A stretch of 64,000 nt of DNA from Candidatus Limiplasma pullicola (GCA_018710985.1 DVIV01000050.1:1-64000), one strand, 5' to 3'. Counted from the first letter of the stretch, positions 24,267 through 33,227 are shown. Program-made: numbers and translations. The notes: a model not told the origin generated them from the sequence alone.

Positions 24267-25886
24267 TCAGGCTTCCTGATAATGGTCGGGAAGGTCGTTT
24301 TCATACAGGACGGTATCCGTTGGGCGGACCAGCCCGTGCAGCAGGCGGGTCGAATCGTCCAGGCTGTCCACGCGGTGGATGGACTCCTCCGGGAAGCCGG
24401 CCTCCTTCAGCCCTTCGATGATGGGCAAGGCGCGATTCTTTCCCACGATGATGGCGATGTCCACGCAGCCGGCCATTTCCCGGCCGAATTCACGGTTATA
24501 TTCCGCCTCGCGCTCGCCCAGCTCCACCATGCCGGGGGTGATGATGATGCGCCGTGCAGGGAAGTCCCTGAGCACCTTCAGCGCAGCTTTGGCTCCCACA
24601 GGGTTGGAATTGAAAGCGTCGTTGATGATGGTGAAGCTGCCGGGGTGGCTGAGCAGCTCCAGGCGGTGCTTGACGGGAGAGAGCTTCTCCACGCCGTGCG
24701 AGATCTGGCGCAGCGTGAGCCCCAGGTCGGAAGCTACGGCTGCAGCCAGCAGGATATTCTGGATGTTGTGCTCACCCAAAAGCCGGGTATGGCACTCCAC
24801 GCTGCCCACGCCGCGAATATGCAGCTGAAAGCGGCTGCCCTCCGCGGATACGCTCACCTCATCGCACCAGCAGTCGCAGATGGCCGGGTCCCGGCCGCAG
24901 AGGGACTTGGGCTTCTGCGTGCGGTCGTACATCTTGCGCACCCAGGCGCCGTCGTCATAGAAATAGGCGTGGGAACCCTCCGCGGGCAGGGCCTCGATCA
25001 GCTCATACTTGGTGGAGGCCACCCGTTCGATGGTCTTGAATGTCTCCAGATGCTGCGGACCCACCGAGGTAATGATACCGATGGTGGGATGTACCAGCCG
25101 GCACATTTCCTTAATGTCCCCTACGTGCCTTGCCCCCATTTCCCCCACAAACACCTGATGGGAGGGTGAGAGTTTTTCGCGGATGGTACGGGTGACGCCC
25201 ATGGGGGTATTGAAGCTGGCAGGCGTGATGAGCGTGGGGTACTTTTCGCTCAAAATCGCCCCCAGGATATGCTTGACCGACGTTTTGCCATAGCTTCCCG
25301 TGATGCCGATGCGAACCAGGTTGGGATTGGAAAGCAGCTTTCGGCGCGCATCGCGGAAGTAGCATTCGCTGATGGCCTTTTCAATCGGCCAGGCCAAAAG
25401 TCCGCTCAAGGCCACCACCAGCGGCAGCGCAAGCGGCCACAGCGCAGGCAGCACCGCCCAGGGCGTGGCCGCGCACAATGCGCTAATGCCTGTCATCACC
25501 AAAAAAAAGACCGCATACAGCCGTTTGACGCGACCGGTGATCACGAATTTCTTTTTGGCGCTGCGCGGCGAAAAGGCCCTGCCTATCGCAAGCCCCGCTC
25601 CTGCCGACAGGGGGAGCAGCAGCACGGCCGCCAGAATTGAGGCCCACCGGGCACCGCCGCGCAGGGCCAGCAAGTCAAACCCGTAAAGCAGCACCAGCAC
25701 CGCCGCCGTGGCGCAAAGGCCCGGCAGCAGGCTATGGACGCGATTGCGCTTGAGGGAGCGGAAATAGCCCGGAAACTGGTAGCTTTCCAGCTGAAAATAA
25801 TGCAGGATGCCGCGCGCGGCGAACAGGCAGCAGCATACCGGTGAAAGCAGCGTAAGCCAGCGAAGGAGCGGCGTTGACAAACTCAT
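24267..25886 (-). CDS. MurF-like Mur ligase with N-terminal membrane domain
   Basis: A 539-residue protein. About 180 N-terminal residues contain four to five membrane segments and replace the normal MurF substrate-binding domain; after them comes a Mur ligase core with ATP motif 'ITGSYGKTSVKH' (P-loop at about 197-202), central motif 'GEMGARHVGDI' and 'INDAFNSNPVGAKAAL', then the ligase C-terminal domain. By core similarity it should add D-Ala-D-Ala to UDP-MurNAc-tripeptide, or a related amide ligation at the membrane. The ATG at 25886 overlaps the hydrolase stop (ATGA) behind GGAGG. Membrane-anchored forms are seen in Clostridia, but I cannot tell whether it is the only MurF. Confidence 0.8.
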   Translation of the reverse strand: MSLSTPLLRWLTLLSPVCCCLFAARGILHYFQLESYQFPGYFRSLKRNRVHSLLPGLCATAAVLVLLYGFDLLALRGGARWASILAAVLLLPLSAGAGLAIGRAFSPRSAKKKFVITGRVKRLYAVFFLVMTGISALCAATPWAVLPALWPLALPLVVALSGLLAWPIEKAISECYFRDARRKLLSNPNLVRIGITGSYGKTSVKHILGAILSEKYPTLITPASFNTPMGVTRTIREKLSPSHQVFVGEMGARHVGDIKEMCRLVHPTIGIITSVGPQHLETFKTIERVASTKYELIEALPAEGSHAYFYDDGAWVRKMYDRTQKPKSLCGRDPAICDCWCDEVSVSAEGSRFQLHIRGVGSVECHTRLLGEHNIQNILLAAAVASDLGLTLRQISHGVEKLSPVKHRLELLSHPGSFTIINDAFNSNPVGAKAALKVLRDFPARRIIITPGMVELGEREAEYNREFGREMAGCVDIAIIVGKNRALPIIEGLKEAGFPEESIHRVDSLDDSTRLLHGLVRPTDTVLYENDLPDHYQEA

Positions 25887-26680
25887 GCCGTCTGACCTCC
25901 CCAAAAGAATTGCCTGACAATCGTCAAAAAGCGCTGCCATTCCTCAATGAAGGCAAAATGCGTCCGGCCCTCAAAGACCACCAGGCCGGCGTCGGGAATG
26001 GCCTTTTCCATCTGCTCGCCCATCCACAGGGGCGTTTCGGTATCCTCGCTGCCCCATACGAGGAGGGTAGGCGCCTGAACATCCTTGAGCAACGGGTACA
26101 GATCCTGCGAGATCACCTTGGAGAAGGTTTTGCGCATGTTTTCATTTAGCCGCACATAGTCGGCGGAACCATAACGCCTGCGAAGCGCGTCCTGCCAGCG
26201 CTCCACCGCTGGGCGCAGCAGCCCGAAGCGCTTGAGCGCGTTGAGCATGGCGTTCATTCGCTTGAAGCGGGCCTGGCGCTTCTTCTGCGTTTCCGTGAGC
26301 GGCTTGCGGATGCCCGCAGCTCCGGTAAGGACCATCTGGTCGATCTTTTCGGGATGATGCGATGCAAGATAAATGGCGACGCGCCCGCCGAAGGAATGCG
26401 CCACCACGCGCACCCTGGAAATGGAAAGCGATTCAAGCAGGCCGGCAATCTGTTCCGCATATTCGGGCACACCCCACGGCACCGGCGGTTCGCCGCTCTG
26501 ACCGTGGCCGGGAAAATCCACCGTGAGCACATCGGCCTGCTCGCTCAGCCCTTTTTCAATAAAGGAGAAAATCGAGCCGTCGCACCCCCAGCCGTGCAGG
26601 AACAAAATGGTAGGGCCGTTTGCCTTTTCCGCCTTTGCATAGCGGTAAAACATGCGGCAGCCCTGAATCGTCGCCTCCAA
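25883..26680 (-). CDS. Alpha/beta hydrolase
   Basis: A 265-residue hydrolase. The oxyanion region is 'LFLHGWGCDGS', the nucleophile Ser96 is in 'VVAHSFGGRVA', the acid is probably in 'VWGSEDTETP', and the His is in 'GRTHFAF' near residue 247. Substrate unknown. The start is a TTG at 26680 behind AAGGGTGG; the next ATG would remove the first strand. It is translationally coupled to the MurF-like gene by an ATGA overlap, so an envelope-related role is possible. Confidence 0.82.
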   Translation of the reverse strand: MEATIQGCRMFYRYAKAEKANGPTILFLHGWGCDGSIFSFIEKGLSEQADVLTVDFPGHGQSGEPPVPWGVPEYAEQIAGLLESLSISRVRVVAHSFGGRVAIYLASHHPEKIDQMVLTGAAGIRKPLTETQKKRQARFKRMNAMLNALKRFGLLRPAVERWQDALRRRYGSADYVRLNENMRKTFSKVISQDLYPLLKDVQAPTLLVWGSEDTETPLWMGEQMEKAIPDAGLVVFEGRTHFAFIEEWQRFLTIVRQFFWGGQTA

Positions 26681-26755
26681 AGAAGCACCACCCTTCCAGA
26701 ACTTACCCCCGTATTTTACCCTATCTTATGCAAAAAGAAAAGCCGTAACCGCATT

Positions 26756-27256
26756 TTATCGTCTTTTGACATCCTCAGGGTCATATACGTAGCGCCGCTT
26801 GCGCTCGCTGATGGAAAACTCCTGACGGCACCACAGCGGCACATCCACAGTGGATTCCAGTATGCAGCCCAGCCGCTCACATGTGAGAATGCTGGGAAGG
26901 TTGTCCTCGTCCGTAGTGATGACGAAGGTTCTCATCCCAAGCTCGTGAAACACGGGCACGCACAGTCGGCAGGCATGCAGCGCGGCGCTGTGGCCGCGGA
27001 AGGGCGAATCAACATGGTAGCCGATGTGGCCCAGATAGAACAGGCTTTCGTCCTCTCCCACCCTCAGGGCGATTTCGCCTGCAGGCCCATGGGATATGCC
27101 GGGCATGACGATATCGAACACCAGGGACTTTGCGCCCCCCAGCTGCGCAACGTGCCCGCCGTATTCCCGCGGAACGAGGGCGATCAGCTCATCCTGCAAA
27201 AGCGCCTGTCCGCGCCGCCCCGCGCGGATAAACGAGTGCTCAAATTCGGTTTTCAT
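26756..27256 (-). CDS. GNAT-like N-acetyltransferase
   Basis: A 166-residue protein with the GNAT fold pattern: 'LFYLGHIGYHVDSPFRGHSAAL' matches the region of strand 4 and the acetyl-CoA pyrophosphate loop (RGHS in place of RGxG/A), followed by 'FVITTDEDNLPSILTCERLG'. Substrate unknown. It overlaps the 1-phosphofructokinase gene by 4 bases. Confidence 0.7.
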   Translation of the reverse strand: MKTEFEHSFIRAGRRGQALLQDELIALVPREYGGHVAQLGGAKSLVFDIVMPGISHGPAGEIALRVGEDESLFYLGHIGYHVDSPFRGHSAALHACRLCVPVFHELGMRTFVITTDEDNLPSILTCERLGCILESTVDVPLWCRQEFSISERKRRYVYDPEDVKRR

Positions 27257-28176
27257 ACTTCCTGCACGGTCACCTTGGGCAAAAGCGTCTCAAAGTCCGG
27301 CCTGCGCAGCAGCTGGGTGCCGTCGGTCATCACGCTGGCCGCTCCGGCGGCTACGCCGCAGCGGAAGGAATCCGCCAGCGTTTCCCCGCGCGCCAGCCCT
27401 GCCAGCACGCCACCGATCATCGCGTCGCCTGCGCCCACGGTAGACCGGGCCTCCACCATCAGTGCGGGGGAAAAGAATGTATCCGTCCGGCTGACAAGCA
27501 TCGCGCCGTATTTGCCCATGGAGATGATCACGTTCTGTGCGCCATATTCCATCAAAAACAGCGCCGCGTCCCGAAGGCCCCGCAGCGTGCGAAGCTCCTT
27601 TTTCATGATGGTCTCAATTTCCGGCAGATTGGGCTTAATCAGGAACGGCTTTTCCTTGATGCCATGCAGCAGCGTTTCGCCGTCGCAGTCCAGCACGCAC
27701 CTTTTCCCCTCAAGCGCCTTCATGCAGCGCTGATAGGCGGTTTCCGGGCAACCCTCGGGCAGACGTCCGCTCAGGACCACATAATCGCTTTCGTCGGCCT
27801 TCTCCCTGAGCAGGCGCAGAAAGTCCTCCATCTGATCCTGATTCATCGAAATACCCGGTTCATTGAACTCCGTAACCGTTCGGGTGCTTTCATCCACCAG
27901 CTTCAGGTTGGTGCGCACCTCGCCGGGCATGGGCAGATAGTCAAAGGGCACGTCCTCCTGACGAATCATTTGGAGGAAGGATTCCCGCCCGCGTTCGCCC
28001 AGGCAGCCCACACAGCTGACCGGCACCCCCAGCCGCTTCAATACCACGGCCACATTGACGCCTTTGCCGCCCACATCCACGCGCACGTTGCGCAGGCGAT
28101 TCAGCTCTCCCGGTTCCAGCGCCCCGACCGACGCCGTTTTGTCAAAAGAAGGGTTCATGCACACGGTGGTAATCAT
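27253..28176 (-). CDS. 1-phosphofructokinase family (PfkB) sugar kinase
   Basis: A 307-residue ribokinase-fold kinase. The PfkB N-terminal signature 'GGKGVNVAVVLKRLG' is near residues 37-51 and the catalytic 'TVGAGDAMIGGVLAG' near 250. It is closest in style to 1-phosphofructokinase (FruK) and tagatose-6-phosphate kinase (LacC). No fructose PTS gene is next to it, so the substrate is not certain. Start ATG follows AAGGAGG. Confidence 0.88.
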   Translation of the reverse strand: MITTVCMNPSFDKTASVGALEPGELNRLRNVRVDVGGKGVNVAVVLKRLGVPVSCVGCLGERGRESFLQMIRQEDVPFDYLPMPGEVRTNLKLVDESTRTVTEFNEPGISMNQDQMEDFLRLLREKADESDYVVLSGRLPEGCPETAYQRCMKALEGKRCVLDCDGETLLHGIKEKPFLIKPNLPEIETIMKKELRTLRGLRDAALFLMEYGAQNVIISMGKYGAMLVSRTDTFFSPALMVEARSTVGAGDAMIGGVLAGLARGETLADSFRCGVAAGAASVMTDGTQLLRRPDFETLLPKVTVQEV

Positions 28177-28216
28177 CGCGTCGCCTCCTTATGCTGCATG
28201 TCGATAATAGTACAAC

Positions 28217-28245
28217 GGGACCGATGCAATGCGCGCATCGGTCCC
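28217..28245. terminator. Hairpin between the EF-G-like and PfkB genes
   Basis: A perfect 11-bp stem (GGGACCGATGC / GCATCGGTCCC) with a 7-base loop, 23 bases past the EF-G-like stop on the minus strand. No clear T-run follows, so it may be a weak terminator or an RNA-processing hairpin. Confidence 0.4.
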
Positions 28246-28268
28246 AATCGGATGTGAAACAGCGAGAA

Positions 28269-30353
28269 TTATTCCTCCTCGTCCTCGTCCAGCTTCGCGT
28301 TCTCGATGATCTTCTGGGCCACGTTGGAGGGAACCTCCTCATAGCGCTCGAAGGACATCGTAAACCAGCCGCGCGCCTGGGTCATGGAACGGAGGTCGGT
28401 CGCGTATTTGAACATTTCCGCCTGCGGGGCCTCAGCCACCAGCTGCTGCATGCCGTCCACCTGGTTCATGCCCATGATGCGGCCGCGACGCTTGTTCATA
28501 TCACCCATGACATCGCCCATGTACTCGTCGGGCACATAGACCTCCACGTGCATGATGGGCTCCAGAAGCACGGGGTTGGCATCCATGCAGCCCTTCTTGT
28601 AGGCAATGCGGGCCGCCGTTTTGAAGGCCATTTCAGAGGAGTCCACCGGATGGTAGCTGCCGTCATAGAGCTTGGCATGCAGGCCCACCATGGGATAGCC
28701 GGCCAGAACGCCCTTGCGGATGTTCTCGCGCAGGCCCTTTTCCACGGACGGGATGAAGTTGCGCGGCACCACGCCGCCGACCACGGCATCCTCAAACTCG
28801 AAGTCAATGCCGGTATCGCCGATGGGCGAGAACTCAATCCACACATCGCCGAACTGGCCGTGTCCGCCGGACTGCTTCTTGTGGCGTCCCTGGACCTTGA
28901 CGGTCTTTTTGATGGTTTCACGATAGGGAATGCGCGGGTCCTGCAGAACGGCGTTGGCGCCGAACTTGCTGGCCAGCTTGTTGCGGATCACATCCAGATG
29001 CAGCTCGCCCTGGCCGGAGAGCAGCGTCTCGGTGGTTTCGACGTTCTTTTCCAGCTTGATGGAGGGGTCCTCCTCCATGAGGCGGGCCAGACCGCCGAAT
29101 ACCTTGTCCTCCTCGCCCTGTTTGGCGGCGAACACGGCCTTGCTGATGCACGGAGCCGGATACTCAATCGGCGGATACTTGATGGGGCTGGCAGGATCGC
29201 ACAGCGTATCGCCGGTGTTGGTGAACTGCAGCTTGGAGAACGCGCCCATGTCGCCCGCGTTGAGCAGCTGGGTTGCGATCTGCTTCTTGCCGCGCAGCAC
29301 ATAGATGCCGGTGACCTTTTCGGTCTTGTCGCAGCTGGCGTTATAGATGTTGCCGCTGCCGGAAGCCGTTCCGCTCATGACCTTGAACAGGCTCAGCTTG
29401 CCCACGAAGGGATCGGCGATGGTCTTGTAGACCAGGGCGCTGAAGGGCTGCTCGCTATTGCAGGCGCGCTCGATTTCCTCGCCGGTCTTGGGATTGACGC
29501 CCTTGTACACCGCACGCTTGGGAGAGGGCAGGAAGTCCGCCATCACGTCCAGCAGCTTGGCCACGCCCACGCCGGTCAGCGCAGAGCAGGGCACCACGGG
29601 GCAGATCTGGCCGGAGAACATGCCCATCTTGAAGCCTTCGATCAGCTCCTCGTGGGTGAGGGTGCCTTCCTCCAGATACTTCATGGTGAGGTCATCGTCC
29701 GACATCGCGGCGGCCTCAGTGATCTCTTCCATGGCCGTGGCAATATCGTCCGCCATTTCAGCGGGCACGGGGATCTCCTTGGGCTTGCCCTTGTTGACGC
29801 GCTCATACGCCTTGTTTTCCAGCACATTTACCACGCCATGATAGCTGGGGCCTTCGCCGATGGGCAAAAGAATGGGCACTACGCTGTTGCCGAAGCGCTC
29901 GCGCAGCTGGGTTTGAACCTTCATAAAGTCGGCATGGTCACGGTCCATCTGGTTGACGATAAACATCTTGCCCACGTTGTTCTTGGTGGCGTAATCCCAG
30001 GCCTTTTCCGTGCCGACGGCGATGCCGCTTACGGCGCTGACCAAAATCGCGGCGGTTTCCACCACGCGCAGAGGCCCCATCATCTCGCCCACGAAATCAA
30101 AATAACCGGGCACGTCGATGACGTTGAGCATCTTCTGGTTCCAGTCGATCGGGGCAATAGCGGCGCTGATGGAGATTTTTCTCTTGATCTCCTCCGCGTC
30201 GTAGTCGGTGACGGTATTGCCGTCCTCGACGCGACCCTGGCGGTCGATCGCTCCGGCAGCGAACAGCAGTGCCTCCATCAGCGTCGTTTTGCCTTCGCTG
30301 CCATGCCCCATGAGGGCGATGTTCCGGATGTCCTTGGTTTGATAGCTTGCCAT
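28269..30353 (-). CDS. EF-G-like translational GTPase (EF-G2 type)
   Basis: A 694-residue paralogue of elongation factor G, with all five EF-G domains in length and order. The G domain is altered: P-loop 'GHGSEGKTT', G3 'VPGYFDF' with Tyr where EF-G has the catalytic His of DTPGH, and G4 'NQMD' instead of NKMD. These changes fit the EF-G2/'EF-G-like' group rather than the housekeeping enzyme. The C-terminus is very acidic ('KLDEDEEE'). Start ATG at 30353 follows GGGGG; the longer frame upstream has no binding site. A TATAAT at 30493-30488 may be its -10 with a long leader. The exact role of this group is not settled. Confidence 0.85.
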   Translation of the reverse strand: MASYQTKDIRNIALMGHGSEGKTTLMEALLFAAGAIDRQGRVEDGNTVTDYDAEEIKRKISISAAIAPIDWNQKMLNVIDVPGYFDFVGEMMGPLRVVETAAILVSAVSGIAVGTEKAWDYATKNNVGKMFIVNQMDRDHADFMKVQTQLRERFGNSVVPILLPIGEGPSYHGVVNVLENKAYERVNKGKPKEIPVPAEMADDIATAMEEITEAAAMSDDDLTMKYLEEGTLTHEELIEGFKMGMFSGQICPVVPCSALTGVGVAKLLDVMADFLPSPKRAVYKGVNPKTGEEIERACNSEQPFSALVYKTIADPFVGKLSLFKVMSGTASGSGNIYNASCDKTEKVTGIYVLRGKKQIATQLLNAGDMGAFSKLQFTNTGDTLCDPASPIKYPPIEYPAPCISKAVFAAKQGEEDKVFGGLARLMEEDPSIKLEKNVETTETLLSGQGELHLDVIRNKLASKFGANAVLQDPRIPYRETIKKTVKVQGRHKKQSGGHGQFGDVWIEFSPIGDTGIDFEFEDAVVGGVVPRNFIPSVEKGLRENIRKGVLAGYPMVGLHAKLYDGSYHPVDSSEMAFKTAARIAYKKGCMDANPVLLEPIMHVEVYVPDEYMGDVMGDMNKRRGRIMGMNQVDGMQQLVAEAPQAEMFKYATDLRSMTQARGWFTMSFERYEEVPSNVAQKIIENAKLDEDEEE

Positions 30354-30547
30354 TATGGATCCCCCTTGTTCTATTTGATTTTCGCATCCCTGCACGCCGC
30401 GCCGCGGACTTTCGGATAGGGACGGATGCCGCGAGATCTGTTGAATCACACGCAGGATGCATATGAACCGTATTTCAAACGATAATGATTATAACAGAAA
30501 CCGGAGAAAAAGAAAAGCATAAACCTGAAAAATGGCAATCCGTTCCT

Positions 30548-31453
30548 TTACAGCCGGCCGCAGTAAAGGTATTTCACCTTCAGATAGCCTTCCAGATTGC
30601 CGTATTCGCTTACGGTGATGGCAGGCAGGTCCAATTCCTGCATGCATGCCAGCAGAATCGCAATGCCGTGAACCACAATATCCGCGCGCTGCGGCTGGAG
30701 GCTGGAAAGCGCCAGCCGTTTTTCCATCGGCATGGGCGCGAGGGTTTCCATGGCGGCAAGCACCTTTTCCCTTGTCAGAGAATAGCCGTGGATATGCTCA
30801 CGCTGGTTCCAGGGAATTTCCTGAACCAGTGCGGCGCTGGTGGTAAACGTGCCGCCCACGCCCACCCACACCGGAGGCCGGATGGCGTCAAAGGCCGCGC
30901 GCTGGGGCAAGATGAGCTCCCGTGCTATCCGCACCACCGCATGCGCCTGTTCCACGCTCTGAATCGGATAGCGGCGGCACAGCCTGACCGCGCCCATTTG
31001 CAGGCTGACCGCTCTCTGAACCGTCGTGCCGTGCCCCACGGCGATTTCCGTTGACCCGCCGCCGATATCAATCAGCCCGGACGGCGCCCCGTCCGTCGCG
31101 CCAATGAAGGAGAGCTTTGCCTCTAGATCGCCGCTGCAGATTTCCAGCGATAGGCCGGTCGCTTCAAGGAGGGCATGCGAAAACGCCTCTTGGTTGGCCG
31201 CGTCGCGCACGGCGCTGGTTGCGAAGAGATGGACCTTTTCCGCCCCCTGCTCAAGAGCCTTGAGGCGGAAGGACTCGACGCTTTTGCAGGCCTTTGCGAT
31301 CATATCCGCCATGATGTTTCCATCTCGGTCGAGCGCCGCAAAGACGCGAAGCCCTTCCCTGTAGCGTTTCAGCCTGAAAAGCCGCCCCTCATCCACGTCC
31401 GCAATCAGCATGCGCAAAGAATTGGAACCGATGCCAATGGCTGCTACCCGCAT
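30548..31453 (-). CDS. Ppx/GppA-family exopolyphosphatase
   Basis: A 301-residue protein of the sugar kinase/Hsp70 fold with the family motifs 'IGIGSNSLRMLIADV' at the N-terminus and 'LIDIGGGSTEIAVG' near residue 127. It would degrade polyphosphate or hydrolyse (p)ppGpp precursors. It is the short, single-module form common in Firmicutes. The ATG at 31453 is preceded by GAGGTG. It follows the divIC-like gene, part of a conserved yabP-yabQ-divIC-ppx order. Confidence 0.88.
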   Translation of the reverse strand: MRVAAIGIGSNSLRMLIADVDEGRLFRLKRYREGLRVFAALDRDGNIMADMIAKACKSVESFRLKALEQGAEKVHLFATSAVRDAANQEAFSHALLEATGLSLEICSGDLEAKLSFIGATDGAPSGLIDIGGGSTEIAVGHGTTVQRAVSLQMGAVRLCRRYPIQSVEQAHAVVRIARELILPQRAAFDAIRPPVWVGVGGTFTTSAALVQEIPWNQREHIHGYSLTREKVLAAMETLAPMPMEKRLALSSLQPQRADIVVHGIAILLACMQELDLPAITVSEYGNLEGYLKVKYLYCGRL

Positions 31454-31519
31454 TCCCAGCACCTCATTTGTATCTGTTTTGCATTTTTTCACTTAAAAAA
31501 CGGAAATACCCTCGCCGCT

Positions 31520-31834
31520 TTACCGCGAAGGTACTTCATCCTCGCCATATAGCGCTTCGGGATTGGTAATCACGAAGCGGATTTCATCGGGCATCATATA
31601 GCCGTACATGGTACGCGCCTGATTTTCAATGAAGGCGTCGGTGCCCACGGTTTCCAGTTCAGTTTTCAGGTCCGCCTGCTCGCCCTGCAGATCCGTCAGA
31701 TGCATCTGCGTCTGATCGTAGGTGTCATTGAGCTCGTCGATGGTCTGGGAAAGCGTTCCGCTGTACCAGAAAAATGCTACCAGCACGCAGGCGGACACCG
31801 CAATCAGCACCCAGATGTTCATCGTCTTGCGCAT
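31520..31834 (-). CDS. DivIC/FtsB-like septum formation initiator
   Basis: A 104-residue bitopic protein: one membrane helix (about 8-26), then a coiled coil (28-66), then a short C-terminal domain with 'ENQARTMYGYMMPDEIRF', which matches the 'AR..Y..PgE' signature of DivIC/FtsB. It should act with FtsL and DivIB in the divisome. Its place downstream of yabQ fits DivIC. Confidence 0.82.
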   Translation of the reverse strand: MRKTMNIWVLIAVSACVLVAFFWYSGTLSQTIDELNDTYDQTQMHLTDLQGEQADLKTELETVGTDAFIENQARTMYGYMMPDEIRFVITNPEALYGEDEVPSR

Positions 31835-31902
31835 AGCAGGTCGTTCCCTTCCAAAGCAGTCTGACTTGTAACATTCTGCGTCTGTAATGAGAATTCCTGC
31901 CT

Positions 31903-32223
31903 TCAGGACGGCTTTCCGTCCGACTTTTTTCTTTTTTTCAGCCAGGCGCCCGCCAGTCGCACAAGGCGGCCGATTCCCTGGGTGTAGATCAGCGCGCCCG
32001 TCAGGATGGCAAGCAGGTGATACAGGCGCAGCGTTTCATCACGCGAAAGAAGCATCATCCCCATCAGCGCAAAGCCGGCGGCGAGCATCATCAGCACATC
32101 CGCCAGCGGGCGCAGCGGCCCTGCCAGCACCGATGCGTCCAGGCAGGCCGCAAGCACCAGGCCCAGCGGCACCGCCGCCAAAAAGGCCTGCGCCTGACCG
32201 GCCGTTTCAAAAAACAGTTTCAT
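31903..32223 (-). CDS. yabQ: Spore cortex biosynthesis protein YabQ
   Basis: A 106-residue membrane protein with three to four hydrophobic segments and the start 'FFETAGQAQAFLAAVPLG' typical of YabQ, a forespore/mother-cell membrane protein needed for cortex in Bacillus. The ATG at 32223 overlaps the yabP stop in an ATGA junction; a GTG at 32235 is the alternative start. Confidence 0.82.
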   Translation of the reverse strand: MKLFFETAGQAQAFLAAVPLGLVLAACLDASVLAGPLRPLADVLMMLAAGFALMGMMLLSRDETLRLYHLLAILTGALIYTQGIGRLVRLAGAWLKKRKKSDGKPS

Positions 32224-32516
32224 TTTTTGCGCCACTTCCAGGCAAAGGCCCGCCTGGCCGCCGTTTTGGGCGATTCATAGATGACGCCGTCGATGTGGCC
32301 GTCGACCTCCAGCCGTCCATCCTCCAGAAGCAGTTTGGCGATGTGCAGGCCATCCCCCGTGAGAATCATCACGCCCGAATCAATTTTCAGCACGACCTCA
32401 GTCTCGTGAAAGCTGCAAACATCTGTTACGCCGGTTATCGCCGCGCGCCTCCGCTTGTCGATGGCGAGCGTGTGCGCACTGCGCACAGCACCGTCTGCTG
32501 CGTTCGTCGTTGTCAT
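32220..32516 (-). CDS. yabP: Sporulation protein YabP
   Basis: A 98-residue soluble protein of the YabP/YqfC family. The signature is 'RRRAAITGVTDVCSFHETEVVLK' split over residues 20-43, followed by 'GVMILTGDGLHIAKLLLEDGRL'. It recruits YabQ-dependent cortex functions in Bacillus. Its presence with yabQ is direct support for a spore-forming ancestry. I choose the ATG at 32516, seven bases after AGGGGG; an ATG at 32522 is too close. Confidence 0.83.
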   Translation of the reverse strand: MTTTNAADGAVRSAHTLAIDKRRRAAITGVTDVCSFHETEVVLKIDSGVMILTGDGLHIAKLLLEDGRLEVDGHIDGVIYESPKTAARRAFAWKWRKK

Positions 32517-32569
32517 GTCCATGCCCCCTTCCAGGGAAGGGTATGCCATGCTTTTTTGAAAAAGAAGCC

Positions 32570-32598
32570 TTGACAGGGCACTTGCTTTGACGTATCAT
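32570..32598 (+). promoter_or_regulatory. Promoter of bioY
   Basis: TTGACA (32570-32575), 17-base spacer, TATCAT (32593-32598). The -10 element lies at the left end of the palindrome at 32594-32634. Confidence 0.8.
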
Positions 32599-32634
32599 GC
32601 GTATACCAAAATATGATTTTGGTATACGCATGAT
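32594..32634. promoter_or_regulatory. 41-nt perfect inverted repeat, putative bioY operator
   Basis: Two perfect 19-base arms (left arm begins ATCATGCGTATACC) around ATG. It overlaps the -10 element and the expected transcription start, and ends just before the AGGAGG of bioY. It does not resemble the usual BirA site (TTGTTAAC type). As RNA it could also form a strong hairpin in the leader. Confidence 0.75.
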
Positions 32635-32652
32635 CCTCAGGAGGTATGTTCC

Positions 32653-33219
32653 ATGACCAAGCAGGTGCGGCTGTTGACCCTGTCTGCGCTGATGTGCGCC
32701 CTGATCATCATTTCCACGCTGTGGCTGAAATTCACCATTCCCGGTACGGACGTCATGTTCAGCTCACAGGTGTTTTTCGTGCTGCTGTGCGGGCTGCTGC
32801 TGCCGCCGCGCTATTGCTTTTACACGCTGGGCGCCTATCTCATGCTGGGGCTGGCGGGGCTGCCGGTGTTTACCGCAACCGTCGGGCCCGCCGTTATCGC
32901 CACGCCTTCCTTCGGTTACCTGATCGCCTTTCCCTTTGAAGCGGCGGTTACCTCCGCGGCCTATCAAAGGCTGACGGACAAAAAATGGGGGCGATATGCA
33001 TCCGTACTCATCGGCGTAGCCGCGAGCTACGTGATAGCGCTCCCCTATGTGGCGCTCCTCAAAGGCGTGTATCTAAGCGCTCCCGTTCCTCTGGGCGTTT
33101 TGCTCAGCGCGTACTGCTTTGCCTTCCTTCCGCTGGATCTCGTAAAGGCGGCAATGGCCGCCGCCCTCGCCGGACGCCTCGAGAAGCCGCTTGGGCTGGC
33201 CGCCCTCAGGTCGCGGTAA
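32653..33219 (+). CDS. bioY: Biotin transporter substrate-binding subunit BioY
   Basis: A 188-residue, six-helix S-component of an ECF-type vitamin transporter. The BioY pattern includes 'GLLLPPRYCFYTLGAYLMLGL', split by a conserved Gly-rich region 'GLPVFTATVGPAVIATPSFGYL'. No BioM/BioN genes are adjacent, so it should use the shared ECF module encoded elsewhere. Start ATG follows AGGAGGT. Confidence 0.9.
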   Translation: MTKQVRLLTLSALMCALIIISTLWLKFTIPGTDVMFSSQVFFVLLCGLLLPPRYCFYTLGAYLMLGLAGLPVFTATVGPAVIATPSFGYLIAFPFEAAVTSAAYQRLTDKKWGRYASVLIGVAASYVIALPYVALLKGVYLSAPVPLGVLLSAYCFAFLPLDLVKAAMAAALAGRLEKPLGLAALRSR

Positions 33220-33227
33220 GGGCCGCG

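Noticed and set aside
23034..25169. Long open frame on the plus strand opposite ddl and the MurF-like gene (also 171-1931, 11723-13501, 17180-18967, 28191-30419, 44723-46549)
   Set aside because: These frames are antisense to well-supported genes; their histidine- and arginine-rich translations are typical of shadows in GC-rich DNA and have no ribosome binding sites or family motifs.
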